In this document: positions 42,535 to 55,421 of the stretch, in pieces
How positions within the stretch are numbered: position 1 is the stretch's first letter
Layout of the letters: the number at the start of each line of letters is the position of its first letter
The notes under the pieces: generated by a model
What the model was told of the DNA's origin: nothing
What the model saw: only the letters and a program-made list of their open reading frames with translations
The model's database searches: none
NCBI GenBank assembly: GCA_964019055.1
Contig: OZ025220.1
Span: forward strand, 7,118,620 to 7,182,619
DNA: 64,000 nt
Direction: 5' to 3'
From: Anthopleura xanthogrammica
Lineage: Eukaryota; Cnidaria; Anthozoa; Actiniaria; Actiniidae
Translations under genes and position numbers: made by a program

Positions 42535-45500
42535 ATGATGCCTGGATTTGTTAAAGTCTTTGTCTTCAGCTGTCTTGTAGTTCTGTTAGCTCTTCTTGCT
42601 CAAAGCTCAGGGAACTTGGCAGGGAATGGAGCAAATGTCTGCTCGAAGATCGTAAGGTCAGTGTGAATATATTTTTGCCGTGGTTATAAATATGTTCATA
42701 GCCATAAGTAGAGTAGACATGCAAATATATATGATTGATAATGCAGTTGATTTAGATAAAGGCATAGAATCAAAAAGTTTTGCTTAGTCCAAATAAAAGA
42801 AGCCACTCGTTGGGCTAACAAGAACAAAGGCTAAAATTATAAATGATAAAAAGAAATACTGTTAAATAGACAAACTAAAAACGTTCGTATATGAGTGAAT
42901 AGCAACCAGTGAGTTTTTTCCTTCTTTTTCTACTTCACTTAGGCGTATTTAAGGTGACTGGCTACTTTTGGAAAAAAATTTAACTTTTTTTAAACCACGA
43001 TCTTTTAAAATGAAATTTAATGCTGATTCCGAATATGAAAAGAAGAATGGTGTGTCCCGCGCTCGTTTTCGAGATAATCAGCATTTTATGGAAGCCTACG
43101 CGCAAGTTTTTGAAGGAAAAATTGCGTTACCGAAAGGGTTCAGGAAAAAAAATTACAACTCATAAGATAATAGTTCTTTGCAGACCTTATCATGCACAAA
43201 TGCCCGCTAGTGAATTATTCTACAATACGACATGGATATTTTTGAATAAAATACAAAGAAATACATTGATTTGTCATATTTCGCCCTTTCAGTGCTCTCA
43301 AAAATTTCATTAAGTCAAACAAAAATTCCTACAAAAATCTATTTTTTCATGCGTTAGAAAAATTATTTTTTCTAAAAGAATTGATATAACGTAGATTTTT
43401 AGAAGTTCTTTGAATTAAGTTTATAAAAAGTATAGAGTCCCGTGCAAAATGTGAGGGTTTTGCGCTGTTGAAGTTCAAAACGTGTATGGTTCCTCGATAA
43501 AATTTCGTATTTTATTCAGCGGTTTTTGTGCACGCGATCATCGTGGGCTCAAATCGAGCGTTCAAAAGTAGGCAGTCACCTTAAAGGTGGAAACACTTAT
43601 ACATGGGATATGGTATAGTGATACTTGCAGTTCAACACAGATCTAAAGTGCTAGCAACACTATTCGTGTAGCTCCCCAACGTATAATAAATGCTTTATAT
43701 TAAATCCATTGTGGAATTCCACAAAGAAAATTTCTTCACACTTAAGATTTTATCAGAATTATGACTCATTCAGAATTCAGAATTATCATTCATATTAGAC
43801 CTTTTTGCTCTATTACTATTTTCGACTTCGTGCGCTTTCAGAACGATAGGTGCATCAAAGATTGTACGGAATTTGAACATCTTTAGAATTTGAACAAAAG
43901 ATGCTTGTATTTCATTGTTGTGATTAACAACGAGTCGGGCCATACCAATGCACAACACTTACGTATGTTGAAATTATGACTTGACTACAACTATTGTTCA
44001 ACTTAATTCCCTATGGATACTAGCCTGTTCCAAACTCTCGTCATCATAGTGCATCGTGCGTAACCCCCCGGGGGTGAGAATAAAAAAGGAATCAAGCCTT
44101 CCATATTTGGTATAACTGCTTTATGGCTGTATTTTCTCTTTTTAAATTACTAAGCTTCAGTGAAAACTACCAACAGTCATATCAAGTCTCATACAGATAC
44201 CGAATATATGTTAAATGTGGATACTTGAACTGGGGAAGATGCACTCGATACAGGTAACAGAACTTGATGATGAGTTGATTAATGTACATTCGTGTCATAA
44301 TGTTGGATGGTGAGGCTGATGTGATACTCTCTTCTTGATACCCACAGCACTGTTTATAGGACTCAATATCGAACAGCTACGAGGACATCCTACAGGAAGC
44401 AATACCAATGCTGTAAAGGATGGAGTCAAGTGGGAGATCAGTGTACCAAAGGTAAATAACCTAATGCTAGGGTAGTCACTAGAATATCCTCAATGACTTT
44501 CTACATTTTTCTTTGATTCTGTTTTCAGCTATTTGTACTCCGTCTTGTGTGAACGGCACGTGTACCAAACCAGATTACTGCTCGTGTTACTCAGGTTACT
44601 ATGGAAACCTGTGTGAAAGACGTATGTACTAGTACACCTAAAGTCTTTGTAATCAGTCCTGTCCATGTTGATTTTCTTTTCTTCCTCGTCAGACTGTCCT
44701 TCACATGAATGGGGACCTCACTGTAAACATGAATTTCTCTATGAAAATAACGCTAAATGCTATCCCCACACTGGTATCTGTACGTGTACCCCAGGGTGGG
44801 AGGGACAGTACTGTGACAAACCATGTGACCAAGGTTACTAAGATGACAAATGCCTAAAAAAATGTACCTGTCAAAACGGAGCGAGCAGTCCCTAATCTGA
44901 TTTGGAATAACGAAGTGTTGTTGCTGTTGGTAGCAGTGGCCGTTTTCTCTCCCCTGCATGTGCATACTTTCTTATTTTTTCTTTCTTTGTTTTTCAAACA
45001 GCCACCACGACCAAACCAACCACCAAACCAACCACCAAACCATCGACCAAATCATCGACCAAACCAACCATCAAACCAACCACCGAACCAACCACCAAAC
45101 CAACCACCAAACCAACCACCAAACCAACCACCAAACCAACCACCAAACCATGGACCCAACCATCCACCAAACCAACCACCAAACCAACCACCAAACCAAC
45201 CACCAAACCAACCACCAAACCAACCACCAAACCAACCACCAAACCAACCACCAAACCAACCACCAAACCAACCACCAAACCAACCACCAAATCAACCACC
45301 AAACCAACCACCAAACCAACCACCAAACCAACCACCAAACCAACCACCAAACCAACCACCAAACCATCGACCCAACCATCGACCAAACCATCGACCCAAC
45401 CATCCACCCAACCATCCACCAAACCATCGACCCAACCATCCACCAAACCATCGACCAAACCATCGACCCAACCATCCACCAAACCATCGACCAAACCAAC

Positions 45501-48500
45501 CACCAAACCATCCACCAAACCATCGACCCAACCATCGACCCAACCATCCACCAAACCATCGACCCAACCATCCACCAAACCAACCACCAAACCAACCACC
45601 AAACCAACCACAAAACCATGGACCCAACCATCCACCAAACCATCCACCAAACCAACCACCAAACCATCCACCAAACCATCCACCGAACCATCGACCCAAC
45701 CATCGACCCAACCATCCACCAAACCATCGACCCAACCATCCACCAAACCATCGACCAAACCAACCACCAAACCATCCACCAAACCATCGACCCAACCATC
45801 CACCAAACCATCGACCAAACCAACCACCAAACCATCCACCAAACCATCGACCCAACCATCCACCAAACCATCGACCAAACCATCGACCCAACCATCGACC
45901 CAACCATCCACCAAACCCTCGACCAAACCATCCACCCAACCATCGACCCAACTATCCACCAAACCATCGACCCAACCATCCACCAAACCATCGACCCAAC
46001 CATCCACCAAACCATCGACCCAACCATCCACCAAACCATCGACCAAACCATCGACCCAACCATCCACCAAACCATCGACCCAACCATCCACCAAACCATC
46101 CACCAAACCATCGACCCAACCATCCACCAAACCATCGACCCAACCATCCACCAAACCATCGACCCAACCATCGACCCAACCATCGACCCAACCATCCACC
46201 AAACCATCGACCAAACCATCGACCCAACCATCGACCCAACCATCGACCCAACCATCGACCCAACCAACGGCAAAACCATTGGGTTGCTTCTTGGAAAGTC
46301 GTCCACGAGCTTTGCCTGAGCTGATCGCAAACTTCAGAGATGCCGCCTTTGACTGGAACAATTTGAACAAGACAATTAACGCATGTGCTAAACAGGTCAT
46401 GTTAAAGGGATATAAGGTATTTATTGCTTGGTCCATAGCGAAGCACGAGTCACTAGAGATAATTGCAAATAGAGTAGCGTAGTACTACAGATCTTACAGT
46501 CAAAACAGCTCAAGCGTACCCCCCTAGGCTCCATTATTGATCGGATTTCATTATTCGAATATTGAGTTGATTATTCACTTTGAATTTTCATTAATAAATC
46601 GAAGACTCCAAACTTCACATTCATTTCACAACTAAAATTCTAAGGGATGTCCTTTCTGGGGAGTTTTTCAACCTTAAGGGTTCTTTATACAAGCAGGGTA
46701 CATTTATAAGCTTCTTTCTTTGATATTGTTGCAGATTTTTGGTATCCAGTTCTATGGTGAGTGTTGGAGTGGTAACATCACGGTCGCACATTACGACAAG
46801 TACGGTCCAGCCTCTCCAAAAGCATGCTGGCAAGGTGTGGGTGGGCCTGATGTTAATTTCGTTTACCAGCTTCCTTAAACGTTCCTAAACGTTTAACAGA
46901 TTTCCGATGGTTTAGCGTGGTATATCCTCTGATTTACCACGATATGACGTCAATCAAGAGTTGTCCAGAATTCATGTACCCACGAGGCGTAGGTGTAGCA
47001 GCAAATTGATCTTTTACTATGTAAAAGTAGAATACCTGACAGAGAAAAGAAATAATTAAAAAAATAGGAAGGAAAAAATATCAATATATAAAGCTCTGAA
47101 GCAACTATATTTGGGATCCCTGTCTTGTTCATAGTCCGAGAGGGAATCTGGGGCCGGCCAACGTCTTATGATCAGTATAGTACCTCACAGGGTAAATCGA
47201 CAGATTACACATAAAATGGCACCAACGCTCCCCCGAGAGGCCGCCATGACGTAACGTGCAATCTAAGAATCCTCAAGAAAACGACAACAGTCGGAACAAT
47301 AGCCGTAAGGCCGGGTACGTACCCACCCGTCGGAACAATAGCCGTACCCCTAAGGCCAAGTACGTACCCACCCTTCGGAACAATAGCCGTACCCCTAAGG
47401 CCGGGTACGTACCCACCCTTCGGAACAATAGCCGTACCCCTAAGGCCAAGTACGTACCCACCCTTCGGAACAATAGACGTACCCCTAAGGCCGGGTACGT
47501 ACCCACCCGTCGGAACAATAGCCGTACCCCTAAGGCCGAGTACGTACCCACCCGTCGGAACATTAGCCGTACCCCCAAGGCCGGGTACGTACCCACCCGT
47601 CGGAAAAATAGCCGTACCCCCAAGGCCGGATACGTACCAACCCGTCGGAACAATAGCCGTACCCCCAAGGCCGGGTTCCCCCCAGCCCCACCCAACTGTA
47701 GGACAATTAAAACGACATAAAGACCCTTGCGCGTGACGTCAAAGCAGCTCAATTTGTAGGATAAAACAACAGAATTTCAATCTCCTGAGAATTTGAAGCC
47801 TATTGTTTTGTTCTCAAAATTGAGCTGCATTCCGAAATGCTGCAAGGGGTCTATACTTTTAAATGTAAAGTAATGAATAATATAATGCATACGCTGATAA
47901 CGAACAACTGATAGTGTGAGTCGCTTGGCCCGTAATGAAAATAAAGTCAGTTCTATTGTTTTCTTTTGTTTGCTCTTGAATTTTAGTCACAACTTTCTAT
48001 ACAACTTTGCTTCACGGGCCAAGTAAAATAAATATCACAAATAATACAATGCATTAGCTGATAACTAACAATGGATGGCTTTATCATCTATTGATTGCAT
48101 TGTCTCTTTGATATCACAAGATTTTCGCGTGGTCTTTCTACATCAGTGACGATTTCTCGCTCCCCTTAAATATTGACAGCCATTTTCCTGCAAGCCACGA
48201 CCAGATCGGTCTTCGTCCCTCGCAGCAGTGAATATATAAAAATTGTTTTTCTAAAGTTCCCTGACCAAGTAAGGAGTTATTTTTAACCTTACATCACGAG
48301 GCGGTTCCTCGCTTCCGGATTTCCTGCTTCCCTGGAGTAACGTCACTCAGTCGACAAGAAGGAATTTGTTTAAAAAAGTTATCACTCTTGCTACTTCAAA
48401 ACACGATAGTCCTAATTCTCTAAACTTCGTATGACTTTTAAGAGCTTCTTCGTTAATATTTTATCAGCTTTCTGTATCCAGAGCTTGGTATTTACGTCTA

Positions 48501-51500
48501 AAACTACGATTAGCCGCCGTTGAAGTTAAGAATACTTCTCAAAGCCCTCAAAGATATTTTAAACTGAGGTAAGTGTAACTCAAAAAGCTATCGAATACTT
48601 AGTTTTAGATTCCTCGTTGATTCTTAGTCTTATATCATTAGAGATATTTATGCATCTTATTTATAATCTGTGTGTAGTTAGTAGTTAGTAGGTTGTAGTT
48701 ATGGTAGGATAAAATTATATTTTTGACGGAGTTCCATTTATTTGAACGTGTTCTGTTCTGTTTTTGTTTTTTAATACGGTAATGCTCTTTGGGCTGGATT
48801 ATATTTTCGTCACAACACGTACGCTTTCTTTACCACAACGAAAACCCAAGAAATAGCCCTAAACCCGTTATTATAATGATTCTAAAATTGGCTAATATAA
48901 ATGTATGGGTCGAAAAGAATTGTAAAATTCAAAATCCTGTGATTGAGTTTTTGGTGGTAGTTCTGAGTCACTTCCGGTCGTGACCACGAAGCGTCACGCA
49001 ACAAAATATTTGCTTCAAAGAACTAAAGGACTCGAAGAATATTTTTGCTTATATATTCAATTCATTTTTCCTATTCTACTTAGCTATAGCTGCTGTGTCC
49101 CACAAGCTCAACATATTAGCTAGAATATCGCAGACTTTAAAAGAAAATGGCCTCGTAATCCTTGTAGTACTATAATAATACTTTCACGGATATACTATTT
49201 GCACTCTATTATAAGATGTGTAATATATACTACAAACTATGAAAATGGCACTTAAAAGCAGATTTAAAACTATTCACAGAGCTTATTGATTTCAAACTGT
49301 CTGGTTACTTTTTAAAACAGATACACTTTGTGTAAGGAATCTTATGGTTTCCCAGATTTGCGCGAGCGTGCACATTCACCTGCGCGCAAGAGAGCATAAA
49401 TAAGAGAGGGAAAATTCTTAATACCGCGCACGCCATGTGAATTCCGGTTGGGCTAGTTTTAGCATCCAAAGTCATTTGGTTTTTAATTTTTTGATGGCGT
49501 GGACGTGTGCGAGCGCGCACGCTCAAAAATAACATACTTTTCGTCGATTTTTCTCACTTTTTTCGACAAAATGTATTAGATAAAGCAAAAACATCAGGAT
49601 TGGCGAAATTTATGTTTTCCCAAAAAATCTTTACATGCTTACGCTACTTCCAGGTTTGGATGAAGCACACAATTTTTTGACGCACAAGAGTAGGGTATGG
49701 CGCAATTTGACTGCACGCGGATGCTCTCTTGGGGCGCGTTATATCGTTACTGTTATTATTCTATTTGTATATTACTTACAAGACTTGCTCCTAGTCGACC
49801 TCTATGAGGCTCACAGAGTCACGAGCGAAACAAATGAAAAGGAAAAAAAAACATAGCGAACGTCAAAATCACTTGTTCCTCTTGCAGGATTTTCATTTGC
49901 GTTTCGCGCCAAAAATGGCGTGTATTTCTGTAACGTGCGCTAAATTTGTTTAACTTGATTAAGAGGGCGGGCATAATTAAGGGGCCCGTTTTGGGGTCGC
50001 TAAAATTGGAACGAAACAAGTTGACAAAGTCCTTTGTCCAACGCTTTTGATCCTGGTCCAGGTTGGCTGCCTGTGCTTTATTCCGCGCGCGTTAACTTGT
50101 AAGGACGGAGACGAAGGACTTTGCGAAAGTCTAATTACTTGCTTACTTGTACATTTTGTTATCAGTTTGTCCACAGGGTACTTACGGCAATAACTGTACA
50201 TCCAAATGTAGCTGTAGATCCATAAGTACACTTGAATGTAACCACAAGACAGGAGCGTGTACCTGCAATGATGGATATATTGGTCAGCGGTGTGAAACAA
50301 GTAAGTGAGCATGCGTAATGCATGCATATGCCTTTAAAAATAGCGTCGTTTGGTATTTGGCCTTCTAAGGTATTTATCAATCTACATTAGCAAAGCTGAC
50401 TCACAGATATCGTATAAAAGTTAAAATTAGCATTTTAGGCCTACGGAGGAAGGAAAACCGCAGATTCGGGAGAAAGACCCCAGAATCAAGGAAAAGACCT
50501 GACAAACTCTTTACACATGTGATGTAGAGCCCACAAATCAAACTCGAGACTTAGGTGTGAGAGGTATGTGATCTATACTTCCGCCACACCACCCGTACTT
50601 AGGTGTGAGAGGCTTGTGGACTATACTACCGCCACACCACCAGTACTGAGGGGTGAGAGGCATGTGCACTATACTACCGCCACACCACTCGTAATTAGGT
50701 GATAGAGACATGTGCCCTATACTACCGCCACACCACCCGTACTTAGGTGTGAGAGGCATGTGTACTATACTACCGCCACACCACCCGTACTTAGGTGTGA
50801 GAGACATGTGTACTATACTACCGCCACACCACCCGTACTTAGGTGTGAGAGACATGTGCATTATACTACCGCCACACCTCCCGTACTTAGGTGTGAGAGA
50901 CATGTGCCCTATACTACCCCCACACCACCCGTACTTAGGTGAGAGAGGCATGTGTACTATACTACCCCCACACCACCCGTACTTATGTGTGAGAGACATG
51001 TGCATTATACTACCGCCTCACCTCCCGTACTTAGGTGTGAGAGACATGTGCCCTATACTACCCCCACACCACCCGTACTTAGGTGTGAGAGAAATGTGCC
51101 CTATACTACCGCTAAACCAACCGTACTTAAGTGTGAGAGGCTGGTGCCCTATACTACCGCCACACCTTTGATTCCCGTTTTGGTAAGAATTACTAAAAAC
51201 TATTCCATTCTTATTTTTGTTCGTATTTCAGAATGTCCTGGTGGTACATTTGGATTCAAATGCAAAGAAAAATGCCAATGCAGAAAAGACACCATGCTTA
51301 GTGTATGTGATCACGTGGCGGGCACGTGTTATTGTAAACCTGGCCTAAATGGTACCTTCTGCAATGAAAGTAAGTTTTCATGTTTCCACGAACTAGGGCT
51401 ACCTGAACTGAGCTTTACTCTTCCTACTTTAAGCCAATCAATCAGAAAGCGACTTATATCGTAACGCTCTTTCAAATATACGGCTTATGATGAGTTACAC

Positions 51501-53407
51501 TGATTGAGATTCTGTGGTCTTGGCAGGAAGGCGCCCGTTTTCTTGCAGCTGTGCTACTCCCCTATATCCCTGTCAGTTCTAGCTCACACCTTCGTAAACT
51601 ATTTCTTATATTCAAATCATTATTTTCCCAGCATGCACTGTTGATACATACGGGCAAGGTTGTTCACAGATCTGTAAGTGCACGAATAACGCCACATGTG
51701 ACGTAGTAGATGGCAACTGCACGTGTTTACCAGGATTTGTCGGGAAATACTGCGAAAAACGTAAGTAAAATGTACGATTTCCTCATCACTGTCATATTGG
51801 TGGTATCTAGCAAAAGATTTCTCGACCATCGGCTTTTTCATTTTTATTCCCCAGACAGCAAAAACCATTGTCTGTTTCGAACGTTTGAAAAGCCTCAAAG
51901 CGGGTGCCATGATACCCAAAGGATTTAAAACCTATTCTTTCAACCAATATTGCCGCCGCGTGACAAAAGCGAATTCGCCTCCTTTGTTAGTACCACCAAC
52001 ATGGCTGCCATGTCTTTGTCTTTTTAAAGTTAAAACTTTGTTGAGAATGCTTGCAAACCATCAAAAGAAGAATAGCAATCTCTTGCCGATTACAGGAGTC
52101 AAGCTTGCTATTGTATAAAATACTCCAGTTTCGCATTTAATGCATACCGTTAGTTTTGATGACCACAAACATTTGTACATTTTTAGACTTTTTTATAAGT
52201 TAGCTGTTCACACATATTACACATTTAATGTGTTCGCATACTTCTATGCACGGGCTTTTTGTTGCCAAACGAGCTTTTACACTCCTTGTTTAATAACCCC
52301 AGACAGCTTCATATCCAAAAGTGTCGGTTTAACGTACAAACGTCTCGTGTGCATAGAAGTATGCAAATACATTAAATGTAGTCATAATTTTGCGCGTCGC
52401 GCTGTAACCGCGGCTAAAAATGGACAAGTGAGTCTGCAGTCAAGAAACACAGCGGTATTTACCGAACGAGTAAAGGGACTATTATATATTTGACTTTTAC
52501 AGTTCTTCCAACTGAACCAACTGCTAATGATCATGAAGATCAATTTGGTGAGCAGGACAGCTCGGTTCTTCCAGGTTTTATTGCTGGTGCAAGTCTTGTT
52601 TTTCTTATCATCTTTATATCCATTACCGTTGCTATTGGTTACTGTATTTATCGAAAAAGACAAAATCTGCGCATGCTCAGACAAACCCTCGAACCCACTT
52701 ATGAAATTCCTGATGCTGTGAGCTCAATGGTGCTTCACACTACCACCAAAAATGAAGGTGACAAAAATGTTCCCTTGGAGACGAACTATATGGGTCTTGA
52801 CAACCGTGTCAGGGTTGGAGATGAGCGTACATACCAGTCTCTTCATAAGGAAAGCAGTTACCATGGATACGAATCCCCGAACGGTGAATCTGTTAGCACT
52901 CATGTTTATCAGTCACTCGATAGAAAACCCGACCCAACTTATCAGAGCCTCGCGAAAACTGGTCAGCAGCAACCGCCTGAAGGGAACAAAGAGAAGGAAA
53001 ATACGGTTGCCATGGAGACACACTATATGGGCCTTGGTAACCGCGTCAACGATGTTTATCAGTCTTTGAATGGAAAATCTGTTGGTAAAGATGAAAAAAT
53101 ACTAAGAGACGATCTTAAACCACGAAGCCATGATAGAGGTTGTCATAGCGACAACCAACGTAACCATGGCGACTACCAACCGCTCAGCAAGCTCAATAAG
53201 GACAACGATTATCAGAGTTTGGATGCTAAGAAACAACTCTCTTCGGCAAATGGATCTGAATCGCCGGTATATGATAATACGCCTCAAGACATATATGATG
53301 AAGATGGGTTGTGTAATGGTATGGGCCATGATTATGAAGCGGATAGGGAAGGAACGAATGAGGATGAAGCAGTGGATACGCCTTCCTACGAGATTTTACC
53401 TCCCTAA
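42535..53407 (+). CDS. Gene 4: copy with gene 1-like EMI region and both 3' exon sets
   Basis: Shared exons 42535-42656, 44155-44253, 44348-44451 and 44529-44621. Secreted set 45002-46416 and 46735-46878 (658 aa in total). Membrane set 50166-50300, 51232-51369, 51632-51760 and 52503-53407 (574 aa in total). The stretch 43822-44460, including both EMI exons, is almost identical to the start of the window (gene 1) and not to genes 2 and 3: [11 protein letters not shown], and an EMI end reading QYQCCKGW with no 99-bp array. From 44463 on it is gene 2-like again. This is a mosaic made by recombination or conversion. The EGF2 exon has the shared TAA (44839-44841). Confidence 0.75.
42953..43580. 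mobile_element. TTAA-flanked inverted-repeat element, intron 1 of gene 4
   Basis: Same site as in gene 2 but more diverged internally (for example CAGCATTTTATGGAAGCCTA). Confidence 0.7.
45002..46416 (+). CDS. Gene 4 mucin-like exon plus first half of GCF domain
   Basis: 1415 nt, phase 1 in, phase 0 out. About 425 residues of (T/S)T(K/Q)P repeats, 24 bp (two units) shorter than gene 2. The second GCF exon is 46735-46878. Confidence 0.75.
46735..46878 (+). CDS. Gene 4 second half of GCF domain with stop
   Basis: 144 nt, phase 0, identical in protein to gene 2 exon 18728-18871. Confidence 0.75.
   Translation: MFGIQFYGECWSGNITVAHYDKYGPASPKACWQGVGGPDVNFVYQLP
46879..50165 (+). other. Gene 4 stretch between the two 3' exon sets
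   Basis: Equivalent to 18872-22158. It holds a 45-bp minisatellite (47275-47679) and the diverged foldback (47721-47854). A TATA-like box lies near 48233 with a GAG|GTAAGT donor near 48568. No exon is recognised. Confidence 0.5.
47275..47679. repeat. 45-bp minisatellite of gene 4
   Basis: Same units and order as in genes 2 and 3. Confidence 0.85.
50166..51760 (+). CDS. Gene 4 EGF exons a, b and c
   Basis: Exons 50166-50300, 51232-51369 and 51632-51760 match gene 2 in length, phase and sequence. Confidence 0.75.
50547..51165. repeat. 48-bp minisatellite of gene 4
   Basis: Same number of units as gene 2. Confidence 0.85.
52221..52379. mobile_element. Short TIR element in last intron of gene 4
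   Basis: Matches 24214-24372. Confidence 0.6.
52503..53407 (+). CDS. Gene 4 transmembrane and poly-ITAM exon
   Basis: 905 nt, nine YxxL/I motifs. Combines GNKEKEN as in gene 3 with DEKILRD as in gene 2, a small mosaic consistent with exchange among copies. Confidence 0.85.
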
Positions 53408-53643
53408 AATCGTTATAATAAACCTTAGTCTCTGGATTTCTTGTTTCACCAAACTCAATTTTGACAATGACGAATCCCGACAAACCCAAATTTACGGATC
53501 GGCTGATCATCTACCAGTTGATCTTCGAAAAAATGTTAACCAATCAGAATCGAGAAAATGTGCAAAACTGAGGTGTCATCCTTAGTAGCCTGACGACTCG
53601 GGAAACCATTATTTCTTTATTTTATTTCCCCACTCAATGAAGA

Positions 53644-53702
<59 letters not shown>

Positions 53703-54387
53703 TACTTTATTATAGCCCTTTACACAAGTTTCAAAGTGCTTTACAAAATATCATAGTAAATGTATATAAAATATCACAAACTCTTCCTGAAAATCTAGAT
53801 TTATTTCAGATATAAACTTTTATAAGTCAATTTTTGCATGCTTCCTAACACCTTTTTTTTTGTAGTGACGTCATTTCTATGTTACTATTTCTGATCAGCT
53901 TGAATTTTCGGAATACGAAGAAAGGACGGAAATAACAAACTGATACGTTACAGAAGCAAACCGTGCGTGTACTTTGTTTAAGGCATACGGATTCAAGACG
54001 GATTTTAATTGATTGGGCGGACATGAGAAAATGTGTGACAGTGCTACACTTTATTTGGCCGATTCAGGTTTTTCCGAATCGGTCTTGAAACTACGCGTAC
54101 GATATGCTTCCTACTGGATCGAACTGGACCAATGAATTGGGCCTACAAATCGCAATCCAGCTTTACATTGACCTCGATATGCTGCTCAATGTCAGAATTC
54201 GGCTTTTTCACTTTCAGCACATCTTTTTCAGTTTACTTGCATGTCGTCTGTTCTAATACTAATAAAATGAAGTCCTTTTGGAACGGTTCTCCGTTTCTAA
54301 AAAAGTAGAAAATTAAAAATTATTTGAAATTATTACAAATTATTTTTGTGTAATCTCCGTTGATGAGCTTGGGAGGACCCAGAGAGA
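53408..54387. other. Gene 4 3' flank
   Basis: As for genes 2 and 3: (AAT)n at about 53646-53702, a LINE-like tail, and no gene. Confidence 0.5.
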
Positions 54388-54474
54388 AACAAACAAACAA
54401 ACAAAAAAAAACAAAAAAAAAAACAAACAAACAAACAGACAAACAACCAAACAAACAAACAAACAAACAAACAC

Positions 54475-54509
<35 letters not shown>

Positions 54510-54635
54510 AACAAACAAACAAACAAACAAACAGACAAACAAACAAACAAACAAACAAAAAAAAACAAAAAAAAAACAAACAAACAAACAAACAAACAGA
54601 CAAACAACCAAACAAACAAACAAACAAACAAACAC

Positions 54636-54682
<47 letters not shown>

Positions 54683-54822
54683 AACAAACAAACAAACAGA
54701 CAAACAAACAAACAAACAAACAAACAAACAAACAAACAAACAAAACAAACAAACAAAACAAACAAACAAACAAAACAAAACAAAACAAAACAAACAAAAC
54801 AAACACAAACAAAAACAAAAAA
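54388..54822. repeat. (CAAA)n/(CAGA)n compound microsatellite upstream of gene 5
   Basis: Same layout as upstream of genes 3 and 4. Confidence 0.9.
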
Positions 54823-54884
54823 TGTAGAAACGTAGGAACAAAGAAACGAACCAACCAACAGTTTGTGTCACGCATGCGCAGACT

Positions 54885-55250
54885 ACAGGGAGAACTACCT
54901 GTAGTCATATCAAGTCTCCTACAGAAACAAGTCAACTAATAAGAGTGGATTATGGGAGATTACAGGCAAATCCTATTGCTGCTATTGTTACTCAGGTTAC
55001 TATGGAAACTCGTACAAAAGAGGTATGAACCTTAATACTTTTCTACTTTTTTATTTCCTTTCAAACATTATGAACACTGACTGCCCAAAAAATATATTTA
55101 CCACCGGAAATCTTTGTAATCTTTCTTAGTCCTGTGTAATCCTTTCTTTTCTTTTCAGTTGTATTCACAGTGTCCTTCGCATTAAAGGGACTCATACTGG
55201 AGTTATCACTACCTATGAGACGAGACATATAAGTCATGTACATGTCAACT
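54885..55250 (+). pseudogene. Relic EMI/EGF exon fragments upstream of gene 5
   Basis: Same relic as upstream of the other copies. Confidence 0.55.
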
Positions 55251-55421
55251 GTTGTCCTACATCAGACACGAACGTAGTTAATACTCGATAGTTTAAACTT
55301 CCTGCTCATTTTTCTGAAGGCAACACATTAGAGTCAATCGACACTGAAGTTTTTCAACATTCAAACTTAATAACTTTCATTCTTCGCTCTTTTTACTCGG
55401 CTGACAAACGAGGCTAGAAGA

